A program made the position numbers and the translations under genes. 64,000 bases of DNA from Chthoniobacterales bacterium (GTDB taxonomy: Bacteria; Verrucomicrobiota; Verrucomicrobiia; Chthoniobacterales; UBA10450): the NCBI GenBank assembly GCA_025935755.1, contig JAICUQ010000002.1:20561-84560 (forward strand), read 5' to 3'. Of this stretch, positions 25,242 through 34,069 are shown piece by piece (positions within the stretch are counted from its first letter, which is position 1; the number at the start of each line of letters is the position of its first letter). The notes beneath the pieces were generated by a model. It saw only the letters and a list, made by a program, of their open reading frames with translations, searched no databases and was not told the origin of the DNA.

Positions 25242-27551
25242 ATGAAGCTGCTGAGTGCGCCGCGTCAGCCATTCGTTGGTTTGGCGCTGATGGCCGCGAC
25301 CGGAATTGCGGCGGCGGAAATCGTGCCCCTGCGATCTATTCCGCTAATTTCGGCAGCGACAGTTCTCGCACTCTGCATTCTCGTTGCACTCTGCTGGCCG
25401 AAATTGGCGCTGACGTATGTCATCGTCGCGGCTGGTTTTTTTCTGCTGCACAAATTCGCGACAACGAACGCCCCGGGTCAGCTACTCGCGGACGAACTCG
25501 GCGAGCGGCCACGCGTCGTCACAGTAGTCGGATGCGTGCTCACTGAGCCGAAGATTGCGCCGAGCGGATTCGCAACGTTCCTGCTCAAACTGAAATCAAT
25601 TGAATTCGAAGGCAGAAACGAATCCACGCCCGCAGTCTGGCAGGTCCGGTGGAAAGGCGCGCCGGAATTCGGCGACGAACTGAAACTTTTTGGAACGGCC
25701 GAGCCGATCGCCCCGCCACGAAACCCGGGCGAGTTCGATATGCGCGCCTATCTTGCGCGGCATGATGTCCGCCGGATGCTCTTCGTTCGCTACCCCGAAG
25801 ATGGGACGCTGATCCGTCACGGCGCCGGCAATCCGATTTTGCGCGCTGCACAAGCGTCGCGCACATGGATGCAGAACGCGTTGTCCCGCGGGCTCGACGA
25901 TGCGCCGGAGGTGAAGAGTTTCATCAACGGAATCGTGCTCGGCATTCGGCACGACACCCCACAAGACATCGAGGAACCGTTTCAGCAAACGGGCACCATT
26001 CACCTTTTTGCGGTGGCCGGCTTGCACGTGGGAATTGTGGCCGCGCTCTTGTGGGTAGTCGCTACAATCGCGCGCCTACCCCGGAAACGCGCAGCGGCAT
26101 TCATCATTCCGTCGCTTTTTTTCTATGCCACGGTGACCGGGCTGCACATCCCCGCATTACGCGCAGCGGTAATGGCTTCAATTCTCGTCGGTAGTTACTT
26201 CTTCGAGCGAAAAGCTTTTCTGCCAAACAGCCTGGGTGCAGCGGCGTTCTTCATTCTCTGCTGGAATACGAACGAACTGTTTTCAACCGGGTTCCAGCTC
26301 TCTTTCGCAGTGGTTGGCGCAATTGTGCTTTTTGCTAACCCGTTCTTCAGATTTTTCCAGCGCCGTGCGACTCCGGATCCTTTTCTGCCGCAAAGCCTGG
26401 TGCGCGGTCCACGCCGATGGATGCACTCCAGCTATGAATGGCTTTGCCGTGGCGCATCTGTGTCAGTTGCGGCCTGGATTGGTTCATTGCCATTCATTCT
26501 CTGGTACTTTCATCTGGTCACGCCAATTTCTTTGCTGGCGAACCTGGTCGTTGTTCCGATCGCATTCTTTGTCCTGGCCGTTGCGCTGCTGTCTTTGATA
26601 ACTACGCCGTTGCTGCCGTGGGTCGCCCTCCTTTTCAATAACGCCAATTGGACGTTGGCCACGCTGGTCATGGGCATCGTTCATCTATTTGCGCAGATTC
26701 CCGGCGGACACTTTTATGTTGGAGAACCTGACTGGGGCCGCAGGACCTCCGCAAAGATGACCGTGTTAGACCTCGGCGCGGGCGCGGCCATTCACGTTAG
26801 AGTGGATGGCAACGATTGGTTGATCGATTGCGGGAGCGAACGCAGTTATGAGCGCGTCGTCCGCCAGTATCTGCACTGGGCAGGAGTAGATCGCTTGACA
26901 GGCCTGGTGCTCACCCATGGCGATTCGCAACACATCGGTGGTGTCACACAATTGCTGACCGATTTTCCAGGAGTTCGTTTGATCGATAATCCTGCGCCCG
27001 ATCGTTCGGTCATTCATCGACGGCTCTCCCGGATAGTGACTGGGCTGGAAAGAGGACGACGTAGAGCTGACGAGCTGGCTGCCGGCGACAATTTTCAATT
27101 GGCGCGCAACGCTGTCGCGCATCTCTTGTTTCCGCCGCCCGGCTTCGCCGGAGCCACAGCAGACGATCAAGCGCTCGTTAGCCGGTTAGTCGTCGCACAG
27201 AGCACAGCCGTTTTGTTCATGTCGGATAGCGGCGAGGAAACCGAACGGGCGTTGTTGAGCAATGGTTCGGATCTGCAGAGTGATATCCTGATAAAAGGCC
27301 AACATCACTCTGGAATTTCCGGTTCTGCTCAATTTCTCGAGGTCGTTCGGCCGCGCCTGATTATTGCCAGCTCAACCGAGTTTCCGGAGCACGAGCGGAT
27401 CAATGAACAATGGGCTGAGCAAATTCGCGCTCGCAGCATCAAATTGTTTCGCCAGGATGAAACGGGTGCAGTGCAATTATACTTTTCAGGCGACGAATGG
27501 AGCGCGCGCGGCTATGTGACTGGCGAAGTTTTCCGAAGTGTCAGCCGATAA
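25242..27551 (+). CDS. comEC: ComEC/Rec2 DNA-uptake channel
   Basis: A 769-residue competence protein that passes single-stranded DNA through the inner membrane. The order is N-terminal spans, the DUF4131/OB-like domain (VTVVGCVLTEPKIAPSGFAT), the competence channel domain with LFAVAGLHVGIVAALLW, and a C-terminal metallo-beta-lactamase-like domain. In that domain the metal motif is LTHGDSQHIGG: the Asp before the last His, normal in the family, is Gln here. KGQHHSGISGS is kept. No other com genes are nearby. The end overlaps trmB by 40 bp, tail to tail. Confidence 0.92.
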   Translation: MKLLSAPRQPFVGLALMAATGIAAAEIVPLRSIPLISAATVLALCILVALCWPKLALTYVIVAAGFFLLHKFATTNAPGQLLADELGERPRVVTVVGCVLTEPKIAPSGFATFLLKLKSIEFEGRNESTPAVWQVRWKGAPEFGDELKLFGTAEPIAPPRNPGEFDMRAYLARHDVRRMLFVRYPEDGTLIRHGAGNPILRAAQASRTWMQNALSRGLDDAPEVKSFINGIVLGIRHDTPQDIEEPFQQTGTIHLFAVAGLHVGIVAALLWVVATIARLPRKRAAAFIIPSLFFYATVTGLHIPALRAAVMASILVGSYFFERKAFLPNSLGAAAFFILCWNTNELFSTGFQLSFAVVGAIVLFANPFFRFFQRRATPDPFLPQSLVRGPRRWMHSSYEWLCRGASVSVAAWIGSLPFILWYFHLVTPISLLANLVVVPIAFFVLAVALLSLITTPLLPWVALLFNNANWTLATLVMGIVHLFAQIPGGHFYVGEPDWGRRTSAKMTVLDLGAGAAIHVRVDGNDWLIDCGSERSYERVVRQYLHWAGVDRLTGLVLTHGDSQHIGGVTQLLTDFPGVRLIDNPAPDRSVIHRRLSRIVTGLERGRRRADELAAGDNFQLARNAVAHLLFPPPGFAGATADDQALVSRLVVAQSTAVLFMSDSGEETERALLSNGSDLQSDILIKGQHHSGISGSAQFLEVVRPRLIIASSTEFPEHERINEQWAEQIRARSIKLFRQDETGAVQLYFSGDEWSARGYVTGEVFRSVSR

Positions 27552-28099
27552 ATCGGCGCGCTTTGATCGCGAAATTTTCTTTCGAACTTGGTCACCGGAA
27601 AGATGAAGTCGTTTGGCAACTGCGGCTCAACTTCAAATTGCCGGTCAGCACAGCTCAATCTTTCTATTTGTTGAAAATAATCGAGGTGATCGGTCGCGAC
27701 GCGTAGCATCCCGTTTTGCTCCAGCGCAACAGCAATCGCATCCAAAAAATCGCGTGTGAATATCCTTCGACAGTGATGCCGCCGCTTCGGCCAAGGATCG
27801 GGAAACAAAAGATAAAACGTTCCCACCGAACATTCAGGCAGCAGATCGCGAACAGCGAGTAAGGTGTCCGCGCGGAGCACTCGTACGTTTTCGATCTTCT
27901 CTGCTTTGCGCCGAACTTTCTCCACCCGTTTCGTTAACCGCTCGATCCCGAGAAAGTTTTTTTTCGGAAATTGTTGCGCCATTTCGCAGAGAAAAGTGCC
28001 ATCGCCGCAACCAAGATCGACGTGCAGCGGCGCTTTGCGTCCGAAAAATTGTACGACATCGAGTCGCGCTACGCGCGGCTTGGAGATCGAATAGTCCAT
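27512..28099 (-). CDS. trmB: tRNA (guanine-N7-)-methyltransferase
   Basis: A 195-residue SAM-dependent enzyme that makes m7G46 in tRNA variable loops. Motifs: VDLGCGDGTFL (SAM site, near residue 28), GIERLTKRV, FPDPWPKRRHHCRRI (the family hallmark) and RVATDHLDYF. ATG 28099 (MDYSISKP) is chosen; the frame is open far upstream, but that part crosses two dispersed repeats. It overlaps the comEC end. Confidence 0.92.
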   Translation of the reverse strand: MDYSISKPRVARLDVVQFFGRKAPLHVDLGCGDGTFLCEMAQQFPKKNFLGIERLTKRVEKVRRKAEKIENVRVLRADTLLAVRDLLPECSVGTFYLLFPDPWPKRRHHCRRIFTRDFLDAIAVALEQNGMLRVATDHLDYFQQIERLSCADRQFEVEPQLPNDFIFPVTKFERKFRDQSAPIYRLTLRKTSPVT

Positions 28100-28172
28100 A
28101 GAGAAAATTGTCGGCGAAAGATGGGGATTCAACCCACGCAGGATTTCGGCTGTATCGCGCACGAAAAGCGTG

Positions 28173-28204
28173 CTTTGAAGTGCGGCGGCTTGACGCCGCT
28201 TTTG
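28173..28204. repeat. dispersed GC hairpin (family D, copy 2, inverted)
   Basis: GCGGCG-GCTTGA-CGCCGC (28182-28199) with flanks CTTTGAAGT and TTTT is the reverse complement of the element at 4541-4571 with few differences. It lies in the 226-bp gap between divergent trmB and msrA. Confidence 0.65.
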
Positions 28205-28293
28205 CAGTGGCATGCGATGCCAATTCCGTGGTGTAACTTTGTGATAACTCCCGGGATGTCTCCAGCCTCCGGATGAAGCTATGGCTGGCAGGC

Positions 28294-28311
28294 GACTTCG
28301 CTCGACATGAC
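28294..28311. repeat. GAAGTCGAGG-family repeat, single partial copy
   Basis: GACTTCGCTCGACATGAC just upstream of msrA matches the right half of the family element. Its partner arm is not seen here. Confidence 0.65.
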
Positions 28312-28325
28312 GGCGTTCGTGTAAG

Positions 28326-28940
28326 ATGAGTAATACAATGAAATCGATGTTGTTAGCTGTGCTTTCGTTATCGATTGCAGGTATCGCGGCGGCGCAAAAT
28401 CCGTCCCCGGCGGAAACCAGGACTGCCGTTTTCGCCGGCGGATGTTTCTGGTGCATCCAACCCGCATTCGATAAAGCACCGGGGGTGATCAAAACCGTGG
28501 TGGGCTATTGCGGCGGGACTGAGCCAAACCCGACTTACAAGGTCGTGACGTCGGAAAAAACGAAGTATCGCGAATCGATCGAAATCACCTACGACCCGTC
28601 GAAGATTTCCTACCAGCAGCTTCTTGATATCTACTGGCGACAAATCGATCCCACCCAGGCCGACGGCCAATTCACCGATATCGGACCGAGTTATCGCGCC
28701 GCGATTTTTTATGGCAACGCCGAAGAAAAGAAAATCGCGGAAGCTTCAAAAGAGAAACTTGCGAGCTCAGGAAAATTCAAAAAACCGGTTGTGACCGAGA
28801 TTTTGCCGGCGATGAAATTTTGGCCCGCGGAAGATTATCACCAGAAATATTATCGCCAAAATCCGGAACATTTCGAAGCTTTCGAAGAAGGCTCTGGCCG
28901 GACGTCATTCAAGAAAGACAAGTGGGGCGGGCAGGAATAG
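28326..28940 (+). CDS. msrA: exported peptide-methionine (S)-S-oxide reductase
   Basis: A 204-residue MsrA that repairs methionine sulfoxide. A signal peptide (KSMLLAVLSLSIAGIAAAQ) places it in the periplasm. The active site is GGCFWCIQPAF with the nucleophilic first Cys; VVGYCGGTEPNPTYKVV and FWPAEDYHQKYY are conserved. Recycling needs a periplasmic thiol donor not encoded here. No MsrB domain is fused. Confidence 0.95.
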   Translation: MSNTMKSMLLAVLSLSIAGIAAAQNPSPAETRTAVFAGGCFWCIQPAFDKAPGVIKTVVGYCGGTEPNPTYKVVTSEKTKYRESIEITYDPSKISYQQLLDIYWRQIDPTQADGQFTDIGPSYRAAIFYGNAEEKKIAEASKEKLASSGKFKKPVVTEILPAMKFWPAEDYHQKYYRQNPEHFEAFEEGSGRTSFKKDKWGGQE

Positions 28941-28965
28941 GGAGAGTCCCCGTCACTCCTAACGC

Positions 28966-28993
28966 TGTCATGTTGAGCGAAGCGAAACATCTC
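28966..28993. repeat. GAAGTCGAGG-family repeat, single copy
   Basis: TGTCATGTTGAGCGAAGCGA (28966-28985) continued by AACATCTC is a divergent member of the family, in the 196-bp gap between msrA and sdhA. Confidence 0.65.
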
Positions 28994-29136
28994 GGATATT
29001 TATTTATGGATCGCACCAGATTGGATGTGAGATTGAAAGCCTGGTCGCGCTCGAAAAGATTCGGGGCTGCGTTGCAGCTTCTCCCGCGACTGCGGGATGA
29101 GAATGACACCACGACATGTTTTGAGTGCTTCATAGC

Positions 29137-31059
29137 ATGATTGGAACACTGGATTCGAAAACTCCGCCGGGACCGCTGGATCAAAAATGGCGAAATCATC
29201 AAGATCATTCACGATTGGTTAGTCCAAATAACCGGCGAAAACTTGAAATCATCGTCGTAGGCAGCGGCCTCGCAGGTGGCTCGGCGGCGGCGACTCTCGG
29301 CGAGCTCGGATACCGGGTGAAATGTTTTTGTTTTCAGGATTCGCCAAGACGCGCGCATTCGATTGCAGCACAAGGGGGAATCAACGCGGCGAAGAATTAT
29401 CAGAACGATGGCGACAGCGTTTATCGCTTGTTTTACGACACGATTAAAGGCGGCGATTTTCGTTCCCGGGAAGCGAACGTTTATCGGCTGGCAGAAATCG
29501 CTAACAACATCATCGACCAATGCGTGGCGCAAGGCGTGCCGTTCGCGCGCGAATACAGCGGCTATCTTGCAAATCGTTCGTTCGGCGGCGCGCAGGTCTC
29601 CCGGACCTTTTATGCGCGGGGCCAGACCGGCCAGCAGCTCTTGTTAGGCTGTTATCAGGCGCTCTGCCGCCAGGTCGCCTCCGGCACGGTGAAGATGTTT
29701 CCATACACGGAGATGCTCGACCTCGTGATCGTCAACGGCCAGGCCAAGGGAATCGTTACTCGCAGCTTGCGGTCCGGGAAAATGGAAAGGCACGCAGCAG
29801 ATGCAGTCGTCCTCGCGAGCGGCGGCTACGGAAACGTGTTTTATTTGTCCACCAATGCGCGTGGCAGCAACGTCACGGCGACGTATCGCGCTTACAAAAG
29901 AGGCGCACTCTTCGCTAATCCCTCCTTCACACAGATTCATCCCACCTGCATTCCTGTCAGCGGCGACTATCAATCGAAGCTCACGCTGATGTCGGAGTCG
30001 CTCCGCAATGATGGCCGCGTCTGGGTTCCCAAACGCAAGGAAGATCGGTTGACGCCACCGAATGAAATCCCGGAACCCGACCGCGATTATTATCTGGAGC
30101 GCAAATATCCCAGCTTCGGCAATCTTTCTCCGCGCGATATTTCATCGCGCGCCGCCAAGGAAGTTTGCGACGAAGGCCGCGGTGTCGGTCCCGGCGGCCG
30201 CGGCGTTTATCTCGATTTCGCGGATGCGATCAAACGGCTTGGTGTAGAAACGATTCGCGAGCGTTACGGAAACTTATTCCAAGTATATCAAAAGATAACC
30301 GGCGAAGACGCCTACAAAGTGCCAATGCGGATTTATCCCGCGGTGCATTACACAATGGGCGGTCTGTGGGTGGATTACAATTTGATGAGCAATGTGCCCG
30401 GCTTGTTCGTCATTGGTGAAGCGAATTTTTCCGATCATGGCGCAAACCGGCTCGGAGCCAGTGCGCTAATGCAAGGACTGGCCGATGGCTATTTCGTTTT
30501 GCCTAACACGTTGCCGAACTATCTCGCCGGCCAAATGGGAAAACGACCCCCGCCCGACTCGCCCGAGTTCGAACAAGCAGAGCAAAGTGTTCGCGCTCGC
30601 ATCGAAAAACTACTGAAGGTGAACGGCACGCGCTCGGCCGATTCGTTTCATCGTGAGCTCGGTCTTCTTCTCTGGGATAAATGCGGCATGTCACGTAACG
30701 AACAAGGCTTGCGCGAAGCGCTCCGAAAAATCCCGGAATTGCGCCGCGAGTTCTGGCGCGATGTGCGGGTACCGGGAGACGAGAAAGATTACAACCAGTC
30801 GCTCGAGCGTGCCGGGCGCGTTGCGGATTTCCTCGAATTTGCCGAGCTAATGTGCACCGATGCGCTGGAGCGCGATGAATCTGCCGGAGCACATTTTCGC
30901 GAGGAACATCAAACACCAGATGGCGAAGCGTTGCGAAATGATGAGACCCATGCCGCTGTGTTCGCGTGGGAATTTGAAGGCGAAAATCAATCTCCGAAAT
31001 TGCACCGTGAGCAATTGCATTTCGAGACCGTGCATTTGACACAGCGGAGCTATAAATAG
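29137..31059 (+). CDS. sdhA: succinate dehydrogenase flavoprotein subunit
   Basis: The FAD-carrying catalytic subunit, 640 residues. Blocks: [15 protein letters not shown] (FAD Rossmann), [20 protein letters not shown] (flavin His and covalent loop region), [29 protein letters not shown] and [12 protein letters not shown]. It resembles the Bacteroidota/Chlorobi-type three-subunit enzyme. ATG 29137 is preferred over an in-frame GTG four codons earlier. sdhB follows, but a decayed element of about 440 bp intervenes; sdhC is at 5612. Confidence 0.95.
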   Translation: MIGTLDSKTPPGPLDQKWRNHQDHSRLVSPNNRRKLEIIVVGSGLAGGSAAATLGELGYRVKCFCFQDSPRRAHSIAAQGGINAAKNYQNDGDSVYRLFYDTIKGGDFRSREANVYRLAEIANNIIDQCVAQGVPFAREYSGYLANRSFGGAQVSRTFYARGQTGQQLLLGCYQALCRQVASGTVKMFPYTEMLDLVIVNGQAKGIVTRSLRSGKMERHAADAVVLASGGYGNVFYLSTNARGSNVTATYRAYKRGALFANPSFTQIHPTCIPVSGDYQSKLTLMSESLRNDGRVWVPKRKEDRLTPPNEIPEPDRDYYLERKYPSFGNLSPRDISSRAAKEVCDEGRGVGPGGRGVYLDFADAIKRLGVETIRERYGNLFQVYQKITGEDAYKVPMRIYPAVHYTMGGLWVDYNLMSNVPGLFVIGEANFSDHGANRLGASALMQGLADGYFVLPNTLPNYLAGQMGKRPPPDSPEFEQAEQSVRARIEKLLKVNGTRSADSFHRELGLLLWDKCGMSRNEQGLREALRKIPELRREFWRDVRVPGDEKDYNQSLERAGRVADFLEFAELMCTDALERDESAGAHFREEHQTPDGEALRNDETHAAVFAWEFEGENQSPKLHREQLHFETVHLTQRSYK

Positions 31060-31063
31060 TTTT

Positions 31064-31502
31064 AGTTGAGAGTTGATAGTCGACAGTTCTCCAATGCGGC
31101 CATGTTTACCTTTGAACGATTAGACGTTTGGCAAAAGGCGATTGGATTCGCGGACTTGGTTTACAATCAAACGCGCCATTTTCCACCTGAGGAACGATTT
31201 GGCCTGACGAATCAAATGCGACGCGCTGCGGTTTCGATATCCTAGAACATCGCGGAGGGAACGTCACGCATGTCGCAAACTGATTTCGCACGATTTATCG
31301 AAATTGCGACGGTTCGGTTTTTGAGGTCGTCTCCCAATCGCTCATCGGTCGACGGCAAGGATTCCTCACAGACGAAGCTTTTGCCGCACTGTATTCAGCG
31401 GCCGATGAAATCGGCCGGATGCTAAGCGGTCTATGAAAATCATTAAGCGCCTAAAGTCGCGCGACGCTCATCTGTAAAACTATCAACTATCAACTATGAA
31501 CT
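31064..31502. mobile_element. putative IVP element with 25-nt terminal inverted repeats
   Basis: The gap between sdhA and sdhB is bounded by inverted repeats: AGTTGAGAGTTGATAGTCGA continuing CAGTT (31064-31088) and AACTATCAACTATCAACTAT continuing GAACT (31478-31502). About 21 of 25 positions match after reverse complementing. The right arm is built of AACTATC units and covers the sdhB start codon. Inside is a broken four-helix-bundle gene. That the whole is a mobile unit is inference from the layout. Confidence 0.5.
31102..31436 (+). pseudogene. four-helix-bundle protein (23S rRNA IVP family), broken
   Basis: Translation from ATG 31102 gives [20 protein letters not shown] and [13 protein letters not shown], then TAG at 31243-31245 where the family has Ser in SNIAEG, and continues NIAEGTSRMSQTDFARFIEI. 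Near 31310 one base is missing. The next frame resumes with VFEVVSQSLIGRRQGFLTDE and ends at TGA 31434-31436. The family includes proteins encoded in 23S rRNA intervening sequences and free-standing copies; function is unknown. The two lesions make it a clear pseudogene. Confidence 0.85.
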
Positions 31503-32251
31503 TTCAGTTGCGAGTCTGGAGACAACGGGATCGCAAAGCTCCCGGCAAACTCGTCGATTACGACGTGCACGACATTTCACCGAACACTTCGTTTCTCGAG
31601 ATGCTCGACATTCTGAATGAAAATCTGATCCGAACCGGGGGGGAGCCCGTCGCATTCGATTCTGATTGCCGTGAAGGGATTTGCGGCACCTGCTCGCTCA
31701 CGGTCAACGGTGAAGCACACGGTCCCGATCATCCGGGAGCGGTGTGCGAGCTTTACATGCGAAAATTTCAGGACGGCGACACCATCACGGTCGAACCCTT
31801 CCGAGTCGGCTCGTTTCCGATCGTTAAGGATTTAGCGGTCGACCGGAGTGCGCTCGATCGGATCGTCCAGGCCGGTGGATTCATCTCTGCACGCGCAGGC
31901 TCCGCGCCGGAGGCGAATTCGATTCTCGTTCCCAAGCATGATGCCGATCTGGCGATGGAAGCGGCAGCGTGCATCGGCTGCGGCGCGTGCGCAGCAGCCT
32001 GCCCGAACGGATCTGCAATGCTGTTTGCGGCTGCGAAAGTTTCGCACTTATCCTTCTTGCCGCAGGGTGCTCCCGAACGCGAGCGACGCGTGTTAAGGAT
32101 GATACAGGTGATGGATGACCAGGGATTCGGTAACTGCACCAACATTTACGAATGCGAAGCAGTGTGTCCCGCGAAGATTAGCGCCAGTCTCATCGCCAAA
32201 CTCAACCGCGAATATGCGCGCGCACAATTTCGGCGGCGGCTCGGCGAATAA
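31496..32251 (+). CDS. sdhB: succinate dehydrogenase iron-sulfur subunit
   Basis: A 251-residue subunit carrying the three Fe-S clusters. The [2Fe-2S] site is CREGICGTCSLTVNG; the [4Fe-4S] and [3Fe-4S] ligands lie in CIGCGACAAACPNGS and CEAVCPAKI. The start MNFQLRVWRQ is typical. The ATG lies within the right arm of the inverted repeat of the preceding element, so its upstream translation signals come from inserted sequence. Confidence 0.95.
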   Translation: MNFQLRVWRQRDRKAPGKLVDYDVHDISPNTSFLEMLDILNENLIRTGGEPVAFDSDCREGICGTCSLTVNGEAHGPDHPGAVCELYMRKFQDGDTITVEPFRVGSFPIVKDLAVDRSALDRIVQAGGFISARAGSAPEANSILVPKHDADLAMEAAACIGCGACAAACPNGSAMLFAAAKVSHLSFLPQGAPERERRVLRMIQVMDDQGFGNCTNIYECEAVCPAKISASLIAKLNREYARAQFRRRLGE

Positions 32252-32257
32252 GGGAAC

Positions 32258-32297
32258 GCACGCATTTTGCGTGCTGGCGAATGCATTCTGCATTCGC
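32258..32297. terminator. two adjacent perfect hairpins after sdhB
   Basis: GCACGCA-TTT-TGCGTGC (32258-32274) and GCGAATGCA-TTC-TGCATTCGC (32277-32297) stand side by side between the convergent sdhB and ispE stops. They probably serve as terminator or mRNA 3'-end structure. Both have triplet loops between GCA and TGC, like the other short hairpins in the window. Confidence 0.6.
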
Positions 32298-32365
32298 GAA
32301 CTTTTCAAGATTGTTTCGGCAGAATGCCAAACCAGCAGGCTGTAAGCGTGCGCTCCCCAGATTGG

Positions 32366-33199
32366 CTATCGCGTGTTGCACACGCACGTCCACAGTTCCA
32401 GATCCAACTCTGCTTTCGCGCGGATGACCAATCGATCGCTATCTGCATCCTCGCGAAGCACGGCGAAAACGGTGGAACCCGAGCCGGACATTAACGCAGC
32501 GCCGACTTCTGGTTGCTTGAGCAACCACATTTTGATTCCTGCCAGAAAGACGAATTTTTCGAAAACGGGGCGCTCCAGATCGTTCGCGAAGGTTTGACCG
32601 CCGAACGCTTGAGCCGCGTATGGAATGCCGGGAATTTCGCGCGACCCTAGCCAGCGAGAATAGGCCCACGGCGTAGGGACGTTGAACTCAGGCTTCAACA
32701 ACAACAATGATAACTTTTCCCGTAACCTGCTCGGGCTCACCAATTCGCCCCGGCCTTTGCAAAGCGCGGCGGATTGAAAAATGAAAAATGGAACATCCGA
32801 ACCGATTGTCTCGGCCATTTTCGCCAACGCTTCACGCGGCAAGGTCGTGTCGAACAGTTCGTTGAGGGCCAGCAAGGTTGAAGCAGCATCGCTGCTTCCA
32901 CCACCCAAGCCGGCGCCGTGCGGGATTGACTTTTTAAGCTCGATCGAAACACAGCTTGTGATTCTCATTTCTTTGAAAAACATATTCGCTGCCCGCACCA
33001 CGAGGTTTGCTTCGCCTTTCGGAACCGACGAATCGTTGCACCGAAATGCAATTTTCCGTTTGCTGGTGCACCGCTCGATTTTGATCTCGTCATAAAGCGA
33101 AATCGGCGCGATCAAGGTCTCGATTTCATGGAAGCCATCACTGCGGCGCTGAAGGACTCTCAGGGAAAGATTGATCTTCGCGGGTGCGAGGACTTGCAT
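32366..33199 (-). CDS. ispE: 4-diphosphocytidyl-2-C-methyl-D-erythritol kinase
   Basis: A GHMP kinase of 277 residues in the MEP isoprenoid pathway. Motifs: APAKINLSLRVLQRRSDGFH at the N-terminus, the ATP loop PHGAGLGGGSSDAASTLLAL and the C-terminal MSGSGSTVFAV. ATG 33199 is preferred over TTG 33208. A polyprenyl diphosphate synthase that uses the pathway's products is about 2 kb away. No operon partner is adjacent on this strand. Confidence 0.95.
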   Translation of the reverse strand: MQVLAPAKINLSLRVLQRRSDGFHEIETLIAPISLYDEIKIERCTSKRKIAFRCNDSSVPKGEANLVVRAANMFFKEMRITSCVSIELKKSIPHGAGLGGGSSDAASTLLALNELFDTTLPREALAKMAETIGSDVPFFIFQSAALCKGRGELVSPSRLREKLSLLLLKPEFNVPTPWAYSRWLGSREIPGIPYAAQAFGGQTFANDLERPVFEKFVFLAGIKMWLLKQPEVGAALMSGSGSTVFAVLREDADSDRLVIRAKAELDLELWTCVCNTR

Positions 33200-33215
33200 A
33201 ATCCGCAATTTGCTC

Positions 33216-33244
33216 TGTCATTCCGAGCGAAGTCGAGGAATCTC
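33216..33244. repeat. GAAGTCGAGG-family repeat, best-preserved copy
   Basis: TGTCATTCCGAGCGAAGTCG followed by AGGAATCTC, in the short gap between divergent ispE and pyrF. It gives the reference sequence of the family. Confidence 0.8.
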
Positions 33245-33287
33245 TTGCTCCTGCTCGAAATAGAGAGATTTCGCGATTTCGCTGATT

Positions 33288-33980
33288 ATGACAAACGTCG
33301 CTGACAAAATCATCGTTGCGCTGGATGTCGCCACAAAAGAGAAGGCGCTTGCGCTCGTTAAGCAGCTCCAGCACGACATCTCTTTTTTTAAGATTGGGCT
33401 TCAACTTTACACTGCCGAGGGCCCCGAAATTGTGCGCGCCGTTTTAGCGACTGGCGCAAAGATTTGGCTCGACCTGAAGCTGTACGACATTCCCAATACC
33501 GTCGCCCGGGCCGTTGAGTCCGCGAGCACTCTCGGAGTGCAGATGATCACAATTCATTTGAGCGGCGGCAGCGAAATGATCCGCGCCGCGACGACCGCGC
33601 GCGCCAGCAATATGCTTGTACTGGGAGTGACTGTTTTGACCAGCTCCACTGAACAAACGCTTCGCGAAATTGGCATCAATGACACCGTCGAGAATCAAGT
33701 AATCCGTCTAGCCAGGTTTGGCGCAGCGGCCGGCGTCGATGGGTTCGTGGCCAGCCCGCATGAGATCAAAATCTTGAGAGCCGAGTTTGGCGACAGAATT
33801 AAAATTGCGGTACAGGGCATTCGTCCGAACTGGGCAGATCCGGGAGATCAAAAACGTTTCATGACACCGCGGGACGCACTGGAAGCCGGCGCAGACTACA
33901 TCGGGATCGGGCGGCCGATCACGAAGCATGCGCAACCCCGCGAAGCCGTGGCGAAAATTCTCGACGAATTGTCCAACTAG
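33288..33980 (+). CDS. pyrF: orotidine 5'-phosphate decarboxylase
   Basis: The last enzyme of UMP synthesis, 230 residues, TIM barrel. The catalytic block LDLKLYDIPNTVARA carries the Asp-Lys-Asp set; ALDVATKEKAL near the N-terminus and the phosphate-binding VQGIRP and GADYIGIGRPIT near the C-terminus complete the family pattern. It begins right after a dispersed repeat and ends at the edge of another. Confidence 0.95.
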   Translation: MTNVADKIIVALDVATKEKALALVKQLQHDISFFKIGLQLYTAEGPEIVRAVLATGAKIWLDLKLYDIPNTVARAVESASTLGVQMITIHLSGGSEMIRAATTARASNMLVLGVTVLTSSTEQTLREIGINDTVENQVIRLARFGAAAGVDGFVASPHEIKILRAEFGDRIKIAVQGIRPNWADPGDQKRFMTPRDALEAGADYIGIGRPITKHAQPREAVAKILDELSN

Positions 33981-34069
33981 TCATGTCGAGCGAAGTCGAG
34001 ATATCGCCCGGCGTTTCGGCGGGTGATGCCCCGGGAGTTCTCCACGTCGCTGCGCGCCGCTCGGAATGA
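33980..34069. repeat. GAAGTCGAGG-family repeat, inverted pair
   Basis: Arms at 33980-34005 (GTCATGTCGAGCGAAGTCGA start) and 34035-34069 (ending CGCTCGGAATGAC) face each other. The right arm contains the ATG used by the lipoate ligase gene, so the repeat supplies that start codon. Confidence 0.75.
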
